This document shows, piece after piece, positions 1 through 12,441 of a stretch of 64,000 bases of DNA. The number at the start of each line of letters is the position of its first letter. Positions within the stretch are counted from its first letter, which is position 1. This DNA comes from Akebia trifoliata (lineage: Eukaryota; Streptophyta; Magnoliopsida; Ranunculales; Lardizabalaceae): positions 10,311,639 through 10,375,638 of the forward strand of contig CM030717.1 of the NCBI GenBank assembly GCA_017979445.1, given 5' to 3'. A program made the translations under genes and the position numbers. The notes below the pieces were generated by a model, which was given only the letters and a program-made list of their open reading frames with translations, was not told the origin of the DNA and made no database searches.

Positions 1-374
1 AATTTATATTTTCTAATTCTAGTAAGATTTATATTTTATAGTTATTTTAGGAATACTATTCCTTGTTAGTTTTTATTTTTTTTTAAATTCGTTTTTATTA
101 TTTAGATTACCATAAAAAGTGCTTAGAAAATGGAGTTATAATAGGTTTAGAAAGTAATTATTATGTTATAGATAGATTAGGAATATTAATTTTTAATATT
201 TTAAAAGGATTGTAAGTTGTTATGATAAAATATTTATCTAAGGATTTTCACATATGAATTTTGAATTAATATTTATTCAATAAATTTTAAATTTAGTTAT
301 TTCTCTTAGTTAATTAGAATTAGTAATAGCAAACTCTCTTTATGGTTGACGAGATGAGTAGAGACAGGAAACAC

Positions 375-445
375 CGATCAAGAGCTAGTTGAGATGGTAA
401 GGAGGGATGGGGTGTGCTCTCCAGGTCCTGACTTCAAATCTCTAT
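375..445 (+). repeat. Possible tRNA-derived SINE head
   Basis: The segment has a box-A-like stretch (AGCTAGTTGAGATGG, about 383-397) and a box-B-like stretch (GACTTCAAATC, 430-440), spaced about as in tRNA-derived plant SINEs. Neither box is perfect, and I could not define a 3' end or target duplication. A chance resemblance or a very old copy remains possible. Confidence 0.3.
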
Positions 446-867
446 ATGTCCTTCCACAAGGCTATATCTAAATGCCTACTCAGTATAAGGTGGTGGTACA
501 TGTGGCCAGCCAAAGCAAAAAAAAGAAAGAAAAAGTCATGTTCAATTATTAAAAAGCAAGAGAGAGGACATTTTAAGAAGATAAATGCTGCTATGGAGTA
601 TCAAAAGTATGTAACAGGTGCAACCATGTACCCTTTGGAGTATAGCACTGGACATGGGATGCTTTGCACTATTCCTGGGCCAGAATTTCATAAGTTTCAA
701 TGCACCATGTTTGTGGGAGAGAAATATGATTTGATTTTTTAATACTTGCCTTTAGTTTAAGAAATTTGAAAAGAAAAAATAATGTTATAGATTATTAGCA
801 ACAACTTAATGTGTTTAAAGACAAATTAACCATTGCATCAATTTGTGTCATTTGTCTATAGTTTTTA

Positions 868-975
868 GAGTCATGCCACAAGTAAACACATCTACGGTTA
901 TGTGCGCGCCCCCATGTCAAAAATGTGAGAATCACAGTAAATCCCAATGTCACCTCAGCATTAGTGTAGTTTTTA
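868..975. mobile_element. Partial MITE of the GAGTCGTGCTGG family
   Basis: Contains the family's inner block (a CATCTACGGTTATGTGC core followed by a stretch ending AATGTCACCTCAGCATT), which matches the right half of the complete copy at 59985-60164. The left half is missing, so this looks like a truncated copy. Confidence 0.5.
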
Positions 976-1784
976 ATGTCTTATTTTAGTACATTTTTTT
1001 TCCTTTCTTGGTTATTTACAACAATAATTATTTCATTTGGTCTTAGTATTAACAGAAATTTAAATAATGCTCACTATGATACGTAGTTTTCCAAAGTGTA
1101 ATTAAAAGTAAATAGCTAACAGTTAAATCAATTGGAAAAGTGAAGTTAAATGTCGATCACAAAAGTCACAACGTTCCAAACAATTTTTTTTTTTCCAATG
1201 AGAAAAGCATTAGATATGGCCATGAAGTCATCAATCCAAATGATTTATTAAGTGGCCAACCCAAATATCATGCAAACCCAATTATACTAAGACTTTCTCA
1301 ATCATTGAGTTTAGGATGGTTATAAACAACTTTTGGGCTATTTTGTGTATTAATTTATTGAAAACTACATTTGTGTATATTTTTTTCCCAAATCTCTCTT
1401 TCACCCACTTGATTTCTTTACCCTCTTTTAAAATTGTATAATGAAAAACTACTCATCAAAAAACATTTGAACTCTCTATTCATAGAAGGCTAAGATGAGA
1501 TATACATGATCCTTAGGAATTAAATGTAAATGATGATTAAGATATATATTTGTTGTTCAAGAGGCAGCACCGTTAATCTTTCACAACTGAAATAAATAAA
1601 GATTAACATGGCAAAATAATGAGACCTAATAGAAAAGCATCCTAAGAAATTTCTAACAAAATACATCAATAAACCTTAATCATGTCTTGCACTAACATTC
1701 ATAGTATTGGTGTTTTGGTATCCTCCACTGTCTCACTTCTCCTACATAATACATTCATTTTGTTTAATAGGCAAAGGAAAATGA

Positions 1785-1904
1785 GGGATTGGTGCTTTAT
1801 AAATAGTATACTTGAGGGCCTTTATAAGTTCCAAATGCATATTTGGTATCTCCAAGTTCCAAATGGGGATTGGTGCTTTATAAATAGCATACTAGAGAAA
1901 GGTT
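1785..1904 (+). repeat. Direct duplication, 81-bp period
   Basis: A block starting GGGATTGGTGCTTTATAAAT occurs at 1785 and again at 1866, with nearly the same following bases (ATAG then T/C ATACT). The offset is 81 bp and two partial units are visible. No function is apparent. Confidence 0.7.
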
Positions 1905-2419
1905 AGATGTAAACAATTATTTTGCTTTCTTTTCATGTCAAGAGTGTGTAATATATTATTTTGTCTTCTTTCCATGTTGGTTTCTTTTCATGTCAAAAGT
2001 ATGTGATGTTAGTTGAGAACTTGAGATTGCAAATGCATTGCCGGTGTTTGTGGTTGCATTTAGTTTTTCATCAAATTACAAGAAAATTACAAGATTGGGG
2101 TCACGAACATTAGTTAATCAAATTAAAAAAAAAAAAAACTAATAATTCCCAAGAATTTTATGTTTAAAACTTGATCAAATGAACCTCTTTATAATATAAA
2201 GGGAACAGATAATGCATGAAGTGAGAGGAAACGAGGGAGAAGGAATGTGGGTCTAATGGATGGAAGGAATACCTCAGACCTGGATCAAAACAACCCTTTC
2301 CACCCTATTACGTATGAACTAAAAAAAAAAAAAAAAACAACGGAGACATTGGAATAAGGCAGGTCTGCTGAATAATTTAATGGAAAGAGGTTTGGAGATT
2401 ACTGACAGATATTTCCTTT

Positions 2420-2558
2420 CACTAATGCTGGGGTAACATTGGATTTTCTGCGATTCTCACATTTCTGACGTGGAGGTAACATAACCATAGATGCTTTTTA
2501 CTCGAATCTCGAGGAAACACATCAACGGTTATGTGCACGGCCCACGTCAGCATGACTC
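2420..2558. mobile_element. Short MITE derivative, GAGTCGTGCTGG family
   Basis: The left end (CACTAATGCTGGGGTAAC) and right end (CAGCATGACTC) resemble the family's terminal inverted repeats. The interior carries the paired ACCATAGATG and CATCAACGGTTATGTGC segments that form its internal palindrome. At about 139 bp it is shorter than the 180-bp complete copies, and the right arm seems to have lost about 35 bp. ATTTCCTTT is directly left of the element and recurs a few bases beyond the right end, so the target duplication is only approximate. Confidence 0.55.
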
Positions 2559-3375
2559 ATTTCTCATTTCCTTTATTATTAGTGAATCATGTGATCATCT
2601 CCTCAGTCATCTTGATTCTATTAAGGTGGCAGAGATGGGTAACTCGGTTCATAAATTGCAATGAGAGATTAGTGACCGGAGGCAGTTCATTCAGCGAGGT
2701 GGTGAAGTCTGTGTGCCACATAATGCTATAGACTTGAAATCAAAATCCCACCTTCACACTTAAAACTTATCAAATACAGATACGAATAAAAGGATGTAAA
2801 CCCGAATCTAGTTGCACTCGATGCAACACCACTCTGTTTGATTTTCATCAAAAGAATCCAATAAATGAGATGATCATGAGTTTCAAGATAACAGACTCTG
2901 CCAAACACAATGAAATAAACCGTATAAATATTAAAGCACAATTAAACCATTGTATTTGAGAATCAGAAAGAGAATTCGCAGAAGAAAAAATAAAATGAAA
3001 ATTTGGAGATCGTGATATAAGGCTAAAAGGAATATATATTGTTCGTTCATCATATTCACATTTGAATCGAATGACATCTCTCTATGCCTGGAATTAAATC
3101 TATTTCTTCGTAAAATCTATATATATACCCTTCTCTGTTCCATCCTCAAAAAAATCGTGCATTTCTCCCAGCCAAGATCAAAACTGATATTTAGTAAGAG
3201 CACATCAGAAACTTCATGATCTGCCATGAAAAAATGAACCCATCTCTGCTCCTGCTACAATTCCGCCTTTCCCAACAATGCTGGAAAACTATTTCTCTAA
3301 ATGTCTCTCTTTTACCCAAGAGTTGTTGAATATTTTACAACAGGAATCGTCGACTCGACTGAAACAATCTCTATC

Positions 3376-6300
3376 TCAACCCAAAGCAGACCCATGGTTC
3401 AGTCTTAAATTTGTTTTCAAATGGTTAGGTTGCTTTTCAATCTTATTGCAAACACAACCCGGAAAAGGATTTGCATAAAAGTTTTCCTCAACTCTTGGGG
3501 ACTCTCCTGGTTTCCTCAAATACGGTGATCCAAGCCTATTAGCATGTAAGGCCTTCACCCTTGATGAGAATTGTTCCCATGATATGACACCCTCGTCCAT
3601 CTGATCAATCAATCTCACAAAATTTTGCCTGTAAAAAAAGTTCCAATTAGTAATTTAAGTTTTCTAAATCGAAAGCAAAATAGTTCCAAAACGATTTGCC
3701 ATGAACTACAATAATACATACCGATCAGGATTGATAGTTTTTCGAAATCCTTCGAACCTCCTATGACCTTGAACTGCCTTAGCCATATTCCCATCATAAG
3801 TATAAACAAAAACATCACTCTCGAGAGCCACAATGTAGTCTAATGCAGCAAGCCGGTTCTGAAATTGCTCAAAAGGCTCTAACTCTTCTTTAGTTGCGAG
3901 AGTTGAGTGAGAAAAAACATTCGGGTACTCAGCACGAAGTGCATTGATGCTCTCATTTCCATAAATCTCCCCTGCTACTATGTATATGTTTGTACTAGAT
4001 GGGTACCCCATAGCCTTAAGGAATAGTGCCGCCTCTCTAGGCGACATCGGGCATCCCCCTTGGAGTCGTCTCTCTTCACTATCAATCTCTTTCTCTTTCC
4101 AATGCTTGACGTTGTATCTCATAGTACGGAGCTCATCTGACTCGGCTACGGTAAGGTTGTGATTGCACCCAGTGAATGCAAGCATATCTTTCTCATACCT
4201 ACAACAACATTGACATTGTTAAATTGGACTAAACAATAAAGAATAAAAATCTTAATTAATGAACCATATTTATAGGTTAAGTACCTCAAATGGAGGGCAA
4301 TATACCACGGGTTACTATCGTCTCTAAGCCTATCAACCAACTTCTTTCCAAGCTCTTCAATATCACTCGTGTAACGGAGAGCCTCATAATTCGCACGACA
4401 TCTAAGCTTCTGAATCCAACTTGCAAGTCCATTATTAGCAAGTCGGGAATCTGTATGGGTGAACTTTATTACCTTATGCCGCTTTAATAATGAAAGCACC
4501 TCTCCTCTGTAGTAACCAGCCTGCAAATGTAATTATACCCATAAGATTATATAAAGCCTCAAATTTCAATTCTCTCATATACTTAAAAAAATTCTTATGA
4601 TATTCAAACCTTTGACCAAGAAACTGGGGCCTTTATATGGGGCTTTATTGCTGCATAATGAGATGGCAAAGACTCCACTATCTCGATATCGTCTTTCAAC
4701 ACTTCAATGAAGCGTTTCCAATCAAAAATATCTTTAAAATCACTGCAAAAGTCATGAAAGAAATCATATTTAAGCGACTTATTGTAGTTTTCCAATGTAC
4801 CACCAAAAACAAAAGCAAGAATCAATACCTAGGATCTGTCCAGAAGGAATCGTGATCTAGATAAGGAAGAACTAGAGTTGCATTCATGATCTTTGCTATT
4901 GCAACCATATCACATATCTACAATTTGATAAAGAAGTTATCTCAGTAGGTTAAAAGGTGTAAAACAAATTGTAAAACCTACGAAAGGTTAATGCTTACTC
5001 CTGTTCTCATCTGGTTCAATCCGCCATTAGCGTGAACTAGAATATAACCATTTGTGTCCGCTTGAGTCCCTAAAACAATGGAAGATATGAGAAAATAGAA
5101 CAAGAATCAAATAATTAACATGAAATATATAAAAATGATAGGTAGCAAACCAAGAACATTAAAACATACTTATTCGATTGCTCGATCTTGCTATGCATTG
5201 ATATTTGTTGTCACTGTTTGGTTTCTCCCAAATTTCAGGAATCTATACAACAAGAAAACAAAACAAACACAATCTAAGACAGAGCATTCGTAACCTCACG
5301 TGTAAACTATATCAAGTACTTCTGAAGCTCGTAACAAAAGACCAATCTCATCGAAATAAGAATCAAAAAGCTAAAAATGCATAGAATTAATTCTAGTCGT
5401 AATTAATATCGAAGATTCAAGATTTAATCCAAAGCAAGATAGCTTCTTATTATAGTCAAAATTCCACTAAAAAAAACCAACATGGGGAATGAAAGGTAAT
5501 AACAACATGAATTTGCTTGGCAAAGCTTCAAATTAACAACAAAACAGATGGAAGAAGAAGACACTAATAAAACTTGTGAAGATACAAATTTCTTAATTTG
5601 TAGTAAAACTGGAAAATAAAAATAGATGATTCTATTTTTTAAGAAAAAATGGGGAAATTGAGATTTTGTCTAATCAATATTAAACTTAAAATTAAAATTA
5701 AAAAAATATATATCTTTCAATTTGCAGGTCTGTTGTGTCTATAAATTAAAGCTCAAAATAATAATAATAATAATAAAAGATTAAAATTCATAACAGTTTA
5801 CCTTCACCAAACCAACCAAAAAAAGAAAACATTGGATACTAAATCAGACTAAATTAATTCATTCATTCCAACTCATTATTGTTGTATTCAAGAAATACCA
5901 ACCATTAAAAATTCAACATCCAACAAACAGAAATAAAAAATATATATATTATTTAGAATACAAATATAGCAAAAAATATATTTTAGAAAAAAAAAAAAAA
6001 AAAGGATGAAAAATTAGATTAAAAAAAAAAAGGAGATGAAGAAGAACAGAACAGTTGGTCTAACCGGAAAATTCAACAATTGTTTGGGCAAAACAGCCTC
6101 ACTGGTCTCTGTTTCCTCCACAATCCTCTGAGCCTCAGAAGAATCACCCTTAAAATTCTGAAGAATCAAAACCCCATTCTCTCTTCCTCCTTTCCCATTG
6201 CTCTCCGCATGAATATTCAACAACGAAACTTTCAAAAATAACGAAAAAACTGCCAAAGATATCAGAATCAACAGAATCCTATGGCCCATATTCCTTCCTG

Positions 6301-6538
6301 ATTTCGTTGATTGAAACATCCCAAACATACTTCCCGTCCAAACTATCCATGATTCTGGAAACCAAATCAATCTCCTATGAAACATCAAATTCTTTGTTAC
6401 TTGGTGCCCATTAATATCATCATCATTGATATAATTCTCTTCTTCGTCTGTGTCCATGAAATCAATTACTCGTCTTCTCGTTGTGGGTCCTGAGATTCTC
6501 GGACTCGCGTTACATGAATTTGTGCCAACTGTCGACAT
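3376..6538 (-). CDS. O-fucosyltransferase family protein (type II membrane glycosyltransferase)
   Basis: Plant PF10250 O-fucosyltransferase family, GT106-like, expected in the Golgi. Eight exons join without phase conflict: 6538-6065, 5242-5170, 5069-4999, 4917-4829, 4742-4610, 4520-4285, 4198-3722 and 3628-3376. They total 1806 bp and encode 601 aa, a normal length for the family. All introns are GT-AG. An acidic N-terminal tail is followed by one hydrophobic anchor at about residues 86-108, typical of type II Golgi enzymes. The catalytic region shows [12 protein letters not shown] (195-206), the [14 protein letters not shown] block (about 357-370), [20 protein letters not shown] and a late [17 protein letters not shown] block. 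The start is the first ATG in frame, 9 bp inside a longer open frame. Family members include pectin rhamnosyltransferases and cell-adhesion proteins. The donor and acceptor sugars cannot be told from sequence. Confidence 0.93.
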
Positions 6539-6610
6539 TACCAGCAAAAACCCAGAAGAAAAAAAACGAAAATCGCATATAGAGAGAGATGAGAGAGAGA
6601 GAGAAGATTG
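6539..6610 (-). promoter_or_regulatory. GA-rich 5' leader of the O-fucosyltransferase gene
   Basis: Directly upstream of the start codon is a purine/pyrimidine tract of GAGA repeats (about 6583-6605), that is CT-rich on the transcribed strand. CT-rich leaders are common in plant core promoters and 5' UTRs. I see no clear TATA box, and the transcription start is not determined. Confidence 0.4.
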
Positions 6611-6954
6611 AAGTTTTTGAAAAGACTTCTAATGGCGTCTTTTGAAACAACCGTCGCTTCTCTTCGTGGGCCTCTCTGTTTCGAATTTGTTTTCAGAGTA
6701 TTTTGGTTTCTACTTATAGGCTCCGAATTACACGGCGAAGAGAGAGGTTTAAACGTTGTGGGAGATTTTATTTTTAATTTTTGTGGGATTTTATTACTTT
6801 AATTTAATAGATCTCCTTGTTCTTTAGTTGGATGTAAACATGCAACTAGAGATCTTAGACCGTATTTCAAAACAAGTAAAATACTAAATATGACGAAATT
6901 GCCCATCTATATAATTCATTATTATTTTTTCAAGCTATTTTATTAAGACCCGTT

Positions 6955-7030
6955 GATCGGTTTTTTAGGGATACACAGGAGACGATCAATGGTTCTATGC
7001 CCTTGCCACGTCAGACAGAGTAAAAATACT
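6955..7030. repeat. Copy of a palindromic repeat family (GATCAATGGTTCTATGCCC)
   Basis: A block with GATCAATGGTTCTATGCCCT followed by TGCCACGTCAGAC recurs in altered form at 14715-14860 and 15660-15775. In those copies an inverted version (GGGCATAGAACTAACGATC) faces it. This looks like one arm of a small inverted-repeat element. Confidence 0.4.
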
Positions 7031-7126
7031 TCAGTGAGAAAAACATTAGCCTTTTTTTTATTAATGGCTCTAAAAACCAATACAAGAGTTTCGTTTTGAC
7101 CCGACTTATCATAGAAATTACCTATG

Positions 7127-7127
7127 T

Positions 7128-7165
<38 letters not shown>

Positions 7166-7166
7166 T
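7127..7166. repeat. Compound (TA)n(GA)n microsatellite
   Basis: A run of TA dinucleotides passes directly into a run of GA dinucleotides. Simple-sequence repeat. Confidence 0.9.
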
Positions 7167-8479
7167 TCTATTGGCCGACCAATTCTTTTTAATTATATAC
7201 TTATAACAATAAGTAAATGCGTCAATAGAAGCTCTCTTTAGAAATTAGGACTTTAGGAGTGATTGAGTTATTTTGTTGAGGTGAGATCAAAGATGTCACA
7301 AACCAGAAATTTCAAAAGAAAAACTGAACTTAATAAGATATGTATAATTTTTAAAATTTTAAAATATTTAAAATATATAATTATTTATATAAAAAGATGC
7401 AATCTAAGCCGTTAAAAGTTTGGATTGCATGTTTTTATCATTTATTTTTTAATCGTGATAAATTAATATTTTTTTATATGCTCTTTGTATGTTCTCTAAC
7501 CTGACAATTCACACAACCATAAATCTTTGTCCTTGTGTATCCTAAAGTAAAGGATCTCCAATTTTGTAAAAAGAGCTTTATCACAACTCTTTATCTTTTT
7601 ATGAGATCAAAAATCCCATCCCATACTAGGATCAATATATCGAATTAGACCCGAAATTCAAACTGATAATTCCGGATCTAAAACAATGTTTTGGATTCTG
7701 ATAAGGATCCGATCCGATATGGGTTCAATTCAATATATATAATTTATTTAGATTTAGTATATAAAATTTGGGTTTGGTCCGATGCAAACCCAATCAATTA
7801 TTAATGGATCTTGATATTGAGATCCGATAAGGATTTGATCCAATCCTTATTGGATCGGTACCAAATCAACCTCGATCTGATCTGGATTGACCCATTGATA
7901 ACCCTATGATAAATTAAAATCAACTCAAATAGATCCATTTTTACAATGGATTTGGCTGGGACCTAACAATGTCTGCCCCAATTTAATTTGTTAGTATATT
8001 CTCTATATGTAAAATTACTAAATTTAACTTAAATAACAAAAAATTTCTCATTTCTAATTGCTTTGTCAATTAAGATAGATATTGGACTCATATTTTGATG
8101 AAAAACAATATCAAACAATTACTAATTTTACAAAATTCAAAAATAATTCAAAGTCCATTATTTTGGAATATAAATAAGCAATTCGGTGCCACGTTTATGG
8201 GGAAGAAGTAATTTTCACATGGTAGTCGATGTCAACCAATTGAGTTGACTCGTGACTTGAAATATAGTCCTACTAACTTCAATTACAGTTGTTGGACACA
8301 AAATGCATCCATTGTCGATACATGGCTTCCGTGTATGAGTAACCTTGTAACTTGTGCAGTTAGTTGTCCATTGTTTTATTCATTTTTGTTTCTTAAGAAG
8401 GTAAATTAATATCTTGAGTATCCTATAATTCTATTTTCACATGTTATTACTTTATTGGGATGGACACTTTTAACCGTCC

Positions 8480-8780
8480 AACTAAACTTATTAAAAAAAA
8501 TTGAGTTCTACTAGCATTACTAAGATGGTAAGGATTTCATCCTTGCTAGAGGTCCTTGGGTTCACTTTGAGGCATCCGAAAAATATGATTCAATACTTCT
8601 GGGTTGTAGAGGACAAAAATATTATATAAATTTTGAAAAAAAAATATTCTAAAAATTCTTATTTTATATCGTCAAATATTAATTTTAAATTTTGGAGTTA
8701 AAGTGAAAGTTCTCTAGTAGTCGATTTTCAAAATCTTGGATCAAACCCAAAAGAAAAGCTCTAATTATTTTAATGGTATA
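8480..8780. repeat. Dispersed repeat family (ACTAAG...GGTCCTTGGG), copy 1
   Basis: The segment ACTAAGATGGTAAGGATTTC, then GGTCCTTGGGTTCA, then a TTTTCAAAATCTTGGATCAA block recurs at about 45510-45960, 53310-53730 and 57865-58205, partly in the opposite orientation. The copies share order and spacing, which indicates one non-autonomous transposon family of about 300-450 bp. No reliable target duplication was found for this copy. Confidence 0.55.
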
Positions 8781-9523
8781 AGGTCAATATCAAAATAATA
8801 CAAGAAAGGCAATCACACCAATCTATGATCATTTTAGTAATTAAACAATAATTGAGGGGCAGTTTAGGTAATTCGATTAAATATTAATGAACATTATTCC
8901 ATCTTGACCTCTTTTATTGTCATCTTCTAGGTTTTTCTTTTTTTTTCACTTACACGTGTCAAAATTTCCAGGTACAACATTCTGTTTAATAGAATATTAA
9001 ACTATTTTAGTGAGTCGGCGAATTGAAAACTGTATCAGCTCTCGTCAATGAAATTTTATTTGACATATGGCAGATTGTAATTGGTTGTTGAAATGCATGG
9101 GCTCCATTAATCCAACTGGGCCCTTATAAGGCCTAGTTAAATCATGTCTACTATGGCCCATGATTTGCTAAAAAAACAACGCGTTTCACGTACAGGTTGT
9201 AAGGAACAGTGAGAATTACTTAATATTGTAGATGGCGAAATATCTAAGGATTTGCTCCTGAAAGATTCAGTACAGGTGTGAAAGTTGGGGACCACGCGAA
9301 AGTTCAACGCGGAGCCTCCAGGACAAGTGAGACGTCCAACAGTCGTACGTGCAATGTGTGTTTCCACCCAATCAAGAGAGTTCGGATTTGGTGATGTTCA
9401 ATTCGGATAAATTTGAGAAAGTTTCGAAGAAAAAAAAAATAGAGATTATATAAAATATTTTATATTTCTTTTTTTTTAATTAATGTCTGAATATTAAAAA
9501 AACTAAAATTTTGGAGGTGAAAG

Positions 9524-9747
9524 CATGGTTTTAAAATTTGGTTTCGTGTCTTATTTTGTCCATGACAAATATCGAGTCGTCTCGGATGAATTTTTCGATA
9601 CGTTTGAGACGTCTCGTTTAAAAATTTAAAAACTGAACGTGAGATTTTAATTCTCGTCCCAAAAATTAACTTGTCTGCCTCAACCATAAATAACATCGAG
9701 ACAATTCAGGTGATACGTCTTAGTCTTGGACAAGTTTTGAAATCATC
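9524..9747. mobile_element. hAT-like MITE, CATGGTTTTAAAA family, copy 1
   Basis: The 224-bp element is flanked by a perfect 8-bp direct repeat, GGTGAAAG (9516-9523 and 9748-9755). It starts CATGGTTTTAAAA and ends TTTTGAAATCATC, an imperfect terminal inverted repeat. An 8-bp target duplication is typical of hAT transposons. Two further copies are at 46307-46528 and 46723-46923. No coding capacity. Confidence 0.8.
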
Positions 9748-11410
9748 GGTGAAAGATAAAAATATTATCATATTCCATTATTACTTGAGGGATTAATGAA
9801 TTCATCAAATTAATTGGCTTATCCTTAATTCAGATAATTTTATGAATTTTTTTTACTAGGATTTTCACATTTTTTTTAATTATTAGTATTATTAAATATT
9901 TAGATTACGTGTGCCCCTTTGACTTAAGTATTTTTTTGTTGTGTATGAAATGTCCTAAATGCCCTTATCTTCATCCTTTAGTAAAAAAATCTTTAACTTT
10001 TCTTCACAAAATGAATCATCTTGAACAAGTTTGGAGGAATTACAGGACAAATTTTGAGTAGATAGAAGTTGAAACAATGGATTAAACACGAGGTTGAGTA
10101 GGTTAAAAGTAATCTTTCATGTAAATTGAAGATCTCTAAGATAATCATGGGAAAAAATCAACGATTTTTGGGCAAAAATTAAAGATAAGTAATACAACAT
10201 GAATGTATTTTGAAAAAATACCCATCTTGAACGCAAACAATTTAGTAATTATGTCAAAACCTTATATTCAAACCTAATCTGCTTATCAAATAAGTAATAC
10301 AACATGATCCCTATAATCCATTTAATAAACTAGTTGTGTTCTGTCGTGTACATGAACACGACATGTTTACAAGTTACAACTAAAACATAATTATGAACCG
10401 AGCACTAAATCAAACACGGTTATAAACATCCATTTAATAATCTAGTTGTGTTTTGTCGTGTTCATGAACACGACATGTTTACAAGTTACATCTAAAACAT
10501 GATTATGAGCCGAACACAAAAACAAACACGATTATAACTCAAACATGGTTGCAACCCACATTCACCAAATTACCATTAAATCAAGTTCTAAAAATTGACT
10601 TGTCTGTCTCGTTTGTGCCTAATACCTAGACAAGTCAAATGATACATCTCGATCTCGGATGAATTTTGAAACCATGGGTGAAATGTAAAAATGTTACCAT
10701 ATTCCATGATTACTTGAGGGCTCATCGAATTCGTCAAATTAATTGACTTACCCTTAATTCGTAGAATTTTACTAATTTTTTAACTATGATTTCCACATTT
10801 TTTTTTTAATTATTAGTATTATTAGATATTTAGATTATGTGTGCCCCTTTGACTTAAGTATTTTTGGTTGTGTATGAAAATGTCCTAAATGCCTTTATCT
10901 TCAACTTTTAGTAAAAAAATCTTTAATTTTTCTTCACAAAATGAATCATCTTGATACAATTTTGGGGGAATTATATGACAAATTTTGAATAGATAGAAGT
11001 TGAAACAATGGATTAAAGATGAGGTTGAGTAGGTTGAAAGTAATTTTTCATATAAATTGAAGATCTCAAAGATAATAATGGGAAAAAAGCAATGACTTTT
11101 GGTCAAAAATTGAAGATAAATAGGGGTGGTAATGGGTCAAGTTGGATTCTAGTCGCTTTGAATGCAAACAATTTGATAATTATGTCTAAACCTTATATTC
11201 AAATCTAATCTGCTTATCAAATATGTAATCCAACATGATCCTTATAATCCATTTAATAAATTAGTTGTGTTCTGTCGCATTCATGAACACGACATGTTTA
11301 CAAGTTACAACTAAAACATGATTATGAACCGAGCACAAAAACCAACACAGTTATATCTCGAACATGGTTGCAACCCACATTCACCATATTACCATTAAAT
11401 CAAGTTCTAG
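9665..11410. repeat. Diverged tandem duplication, period about 930 bp
   Basis: Two units run head to tail, roughly 9665-10593 and 10594-11410. Matching landmarks sit 929-933 bp apart: ACTTGTCTG at 9669 and 10598, GTGTGCCCCTTTGACTTAAG about 930 bp apart, and CGACATGTTTACAAG at 10357 and 11290. Both units end in CCATTAAATCAAGTTCTA. The units differ by many substitutions and small indels, so the duplication is old. The first unit starts inside the MITE at 9524-9747 and both carry its right end. Confidence 0.85.
10317..10530. repeat. Nested 114-bp tandem duplication inside unit 1
   Basis: The block TCCATTTAATAA...CACGACATGTTTACAAGTTAC appears twice, 114 bp apart (CGACATG at 10357 and 10471). The second unit of the larger duplication has this block once (11290), so the small duplication either followed the large one or was lost from unit 2. 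Confidence 0.8.
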
Positions 11411-12175
11411 AACGAAAAGAATGCACCACGATCATTAAATAGGTCGGATCATACATGGGTCAATATCACACATTAATGACAAGATAATTAAATGAGTCAA
11501 AATTGGTAGTGACAAGTACTATTCGAACATGTTACCCAACTCGAACCATTAACTTGGTGTTGTCCCGAATCGTGATGGCTGGTCATACGAAGAATTCTCA
11601 CCCTTAAAGAGAGGCATTTAGAAGACGGAGGTCAAAGGGCATCCGAGCGATTGAAAGTACAGGGTACCAAAGAGGGGTTGTCCATGATGGTTGGTCAAAT
11701 CAAACGTTTGTGGGGAATCATTAAACCCAAAGTGGTGCCACATAGCCTTCTAGTCTTGGATCAATGATCTCAGACTATGACAGAATTGTCTTCTTTCTAA
11801 TACTTCTTTTTAGAAGTGTGGAAGCTCAACTTACTCTTAATCTACTTATGATGCCACCTTTGGTAGAGCTCCAGTATAAAATTTTCTTGATTGATGATTT
11901 ATGTCCAGTTGAGTTGAGTAACTCAGAGAATTTAAAATCTATATTATATATTTAATATAATTTTAAAATTAATAATTATAATTACTTTAAAATAAAAATA
12001 AAAACATGGTCGTGAGTACAAACTCTTTTAAACTTTAAAATTTTCATAATCAACTTGACAATCGACCTTAATTATCATTTTTCGATTCCATTAATCTATG
12101 ATTGAATTATAATGATCAAATCAATAGAAATTTTGATAAAATAATGAGTTACTTTAGATCTTTATCTTCTCTGTT

Positions 12176-12180
<5 letters not shown>

Positions 12181-12215
<35 letters not shown>
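12181..12215. repeat. (TA)n microsatellite followed by T-rich tract
   Basis: About 35 bp of perfect TA repeat followed by a long T-rich run. It creates a spurious Ile-Tyr repeat frame. Confidence 0.95.
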
Positions 12216-12224
<9 letters not shown>

Positions 12225-12441
12225 TTTTTTTTTTTAAATTCTTTTTTGTGTCATGTCTTTGGTTATGTTATCTTTGATTCATCGAATTGTCAAATCACAT
12301 ATTACTTGCTTATATCATTATTTGTTCGTAACATGAATCAAGTGCCATTGTTATTTTGAAAGTTGACTCTTGACGTTTGATTTATCAAAGTATAGTCGAA
12401 GTTCTCGAATTTAGAACTTTTTTTAATGACTAATATATATA

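Larger units (their letters stand above)
1..3375. other. Intergenic flank, no gene seen
   Basis: No open reading frame here resembles a known protein. The stretch is AT-rich with several A or T homopolymers (for example near 2121 and 2320). It holds a tRNA-like repeat head near 375-445, a partial MITE near 868-975, an 81-bp-period direct duplication at 1785-1904 and a short MITE derivative near 2420-2558. The right end is the downstream flank of the minus-strand glycosyltransferase gene. Confidence 0.7.

Noticed and set aside
407..742. 111-aa open frame on the plus strand
   Set aside because: It overlaps the tRNA-like repeat head and A-rich DNA, has no recognisable domain and no supporting gene structure.
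8510..8575. tRNA-like A and B boxes (ACTAAGATGGTAAGG, then GGGTTCAC)
   Set aside because: The resemblance to a SINE promoter is not kept in the other three copies of this repeat, whose ends look more like a DNA transposon.
12102..12359. 85-aa frame with an Ile-Tyr repeat
   Set aside because: Produced by the (TA)n microsatellite and following T tract.
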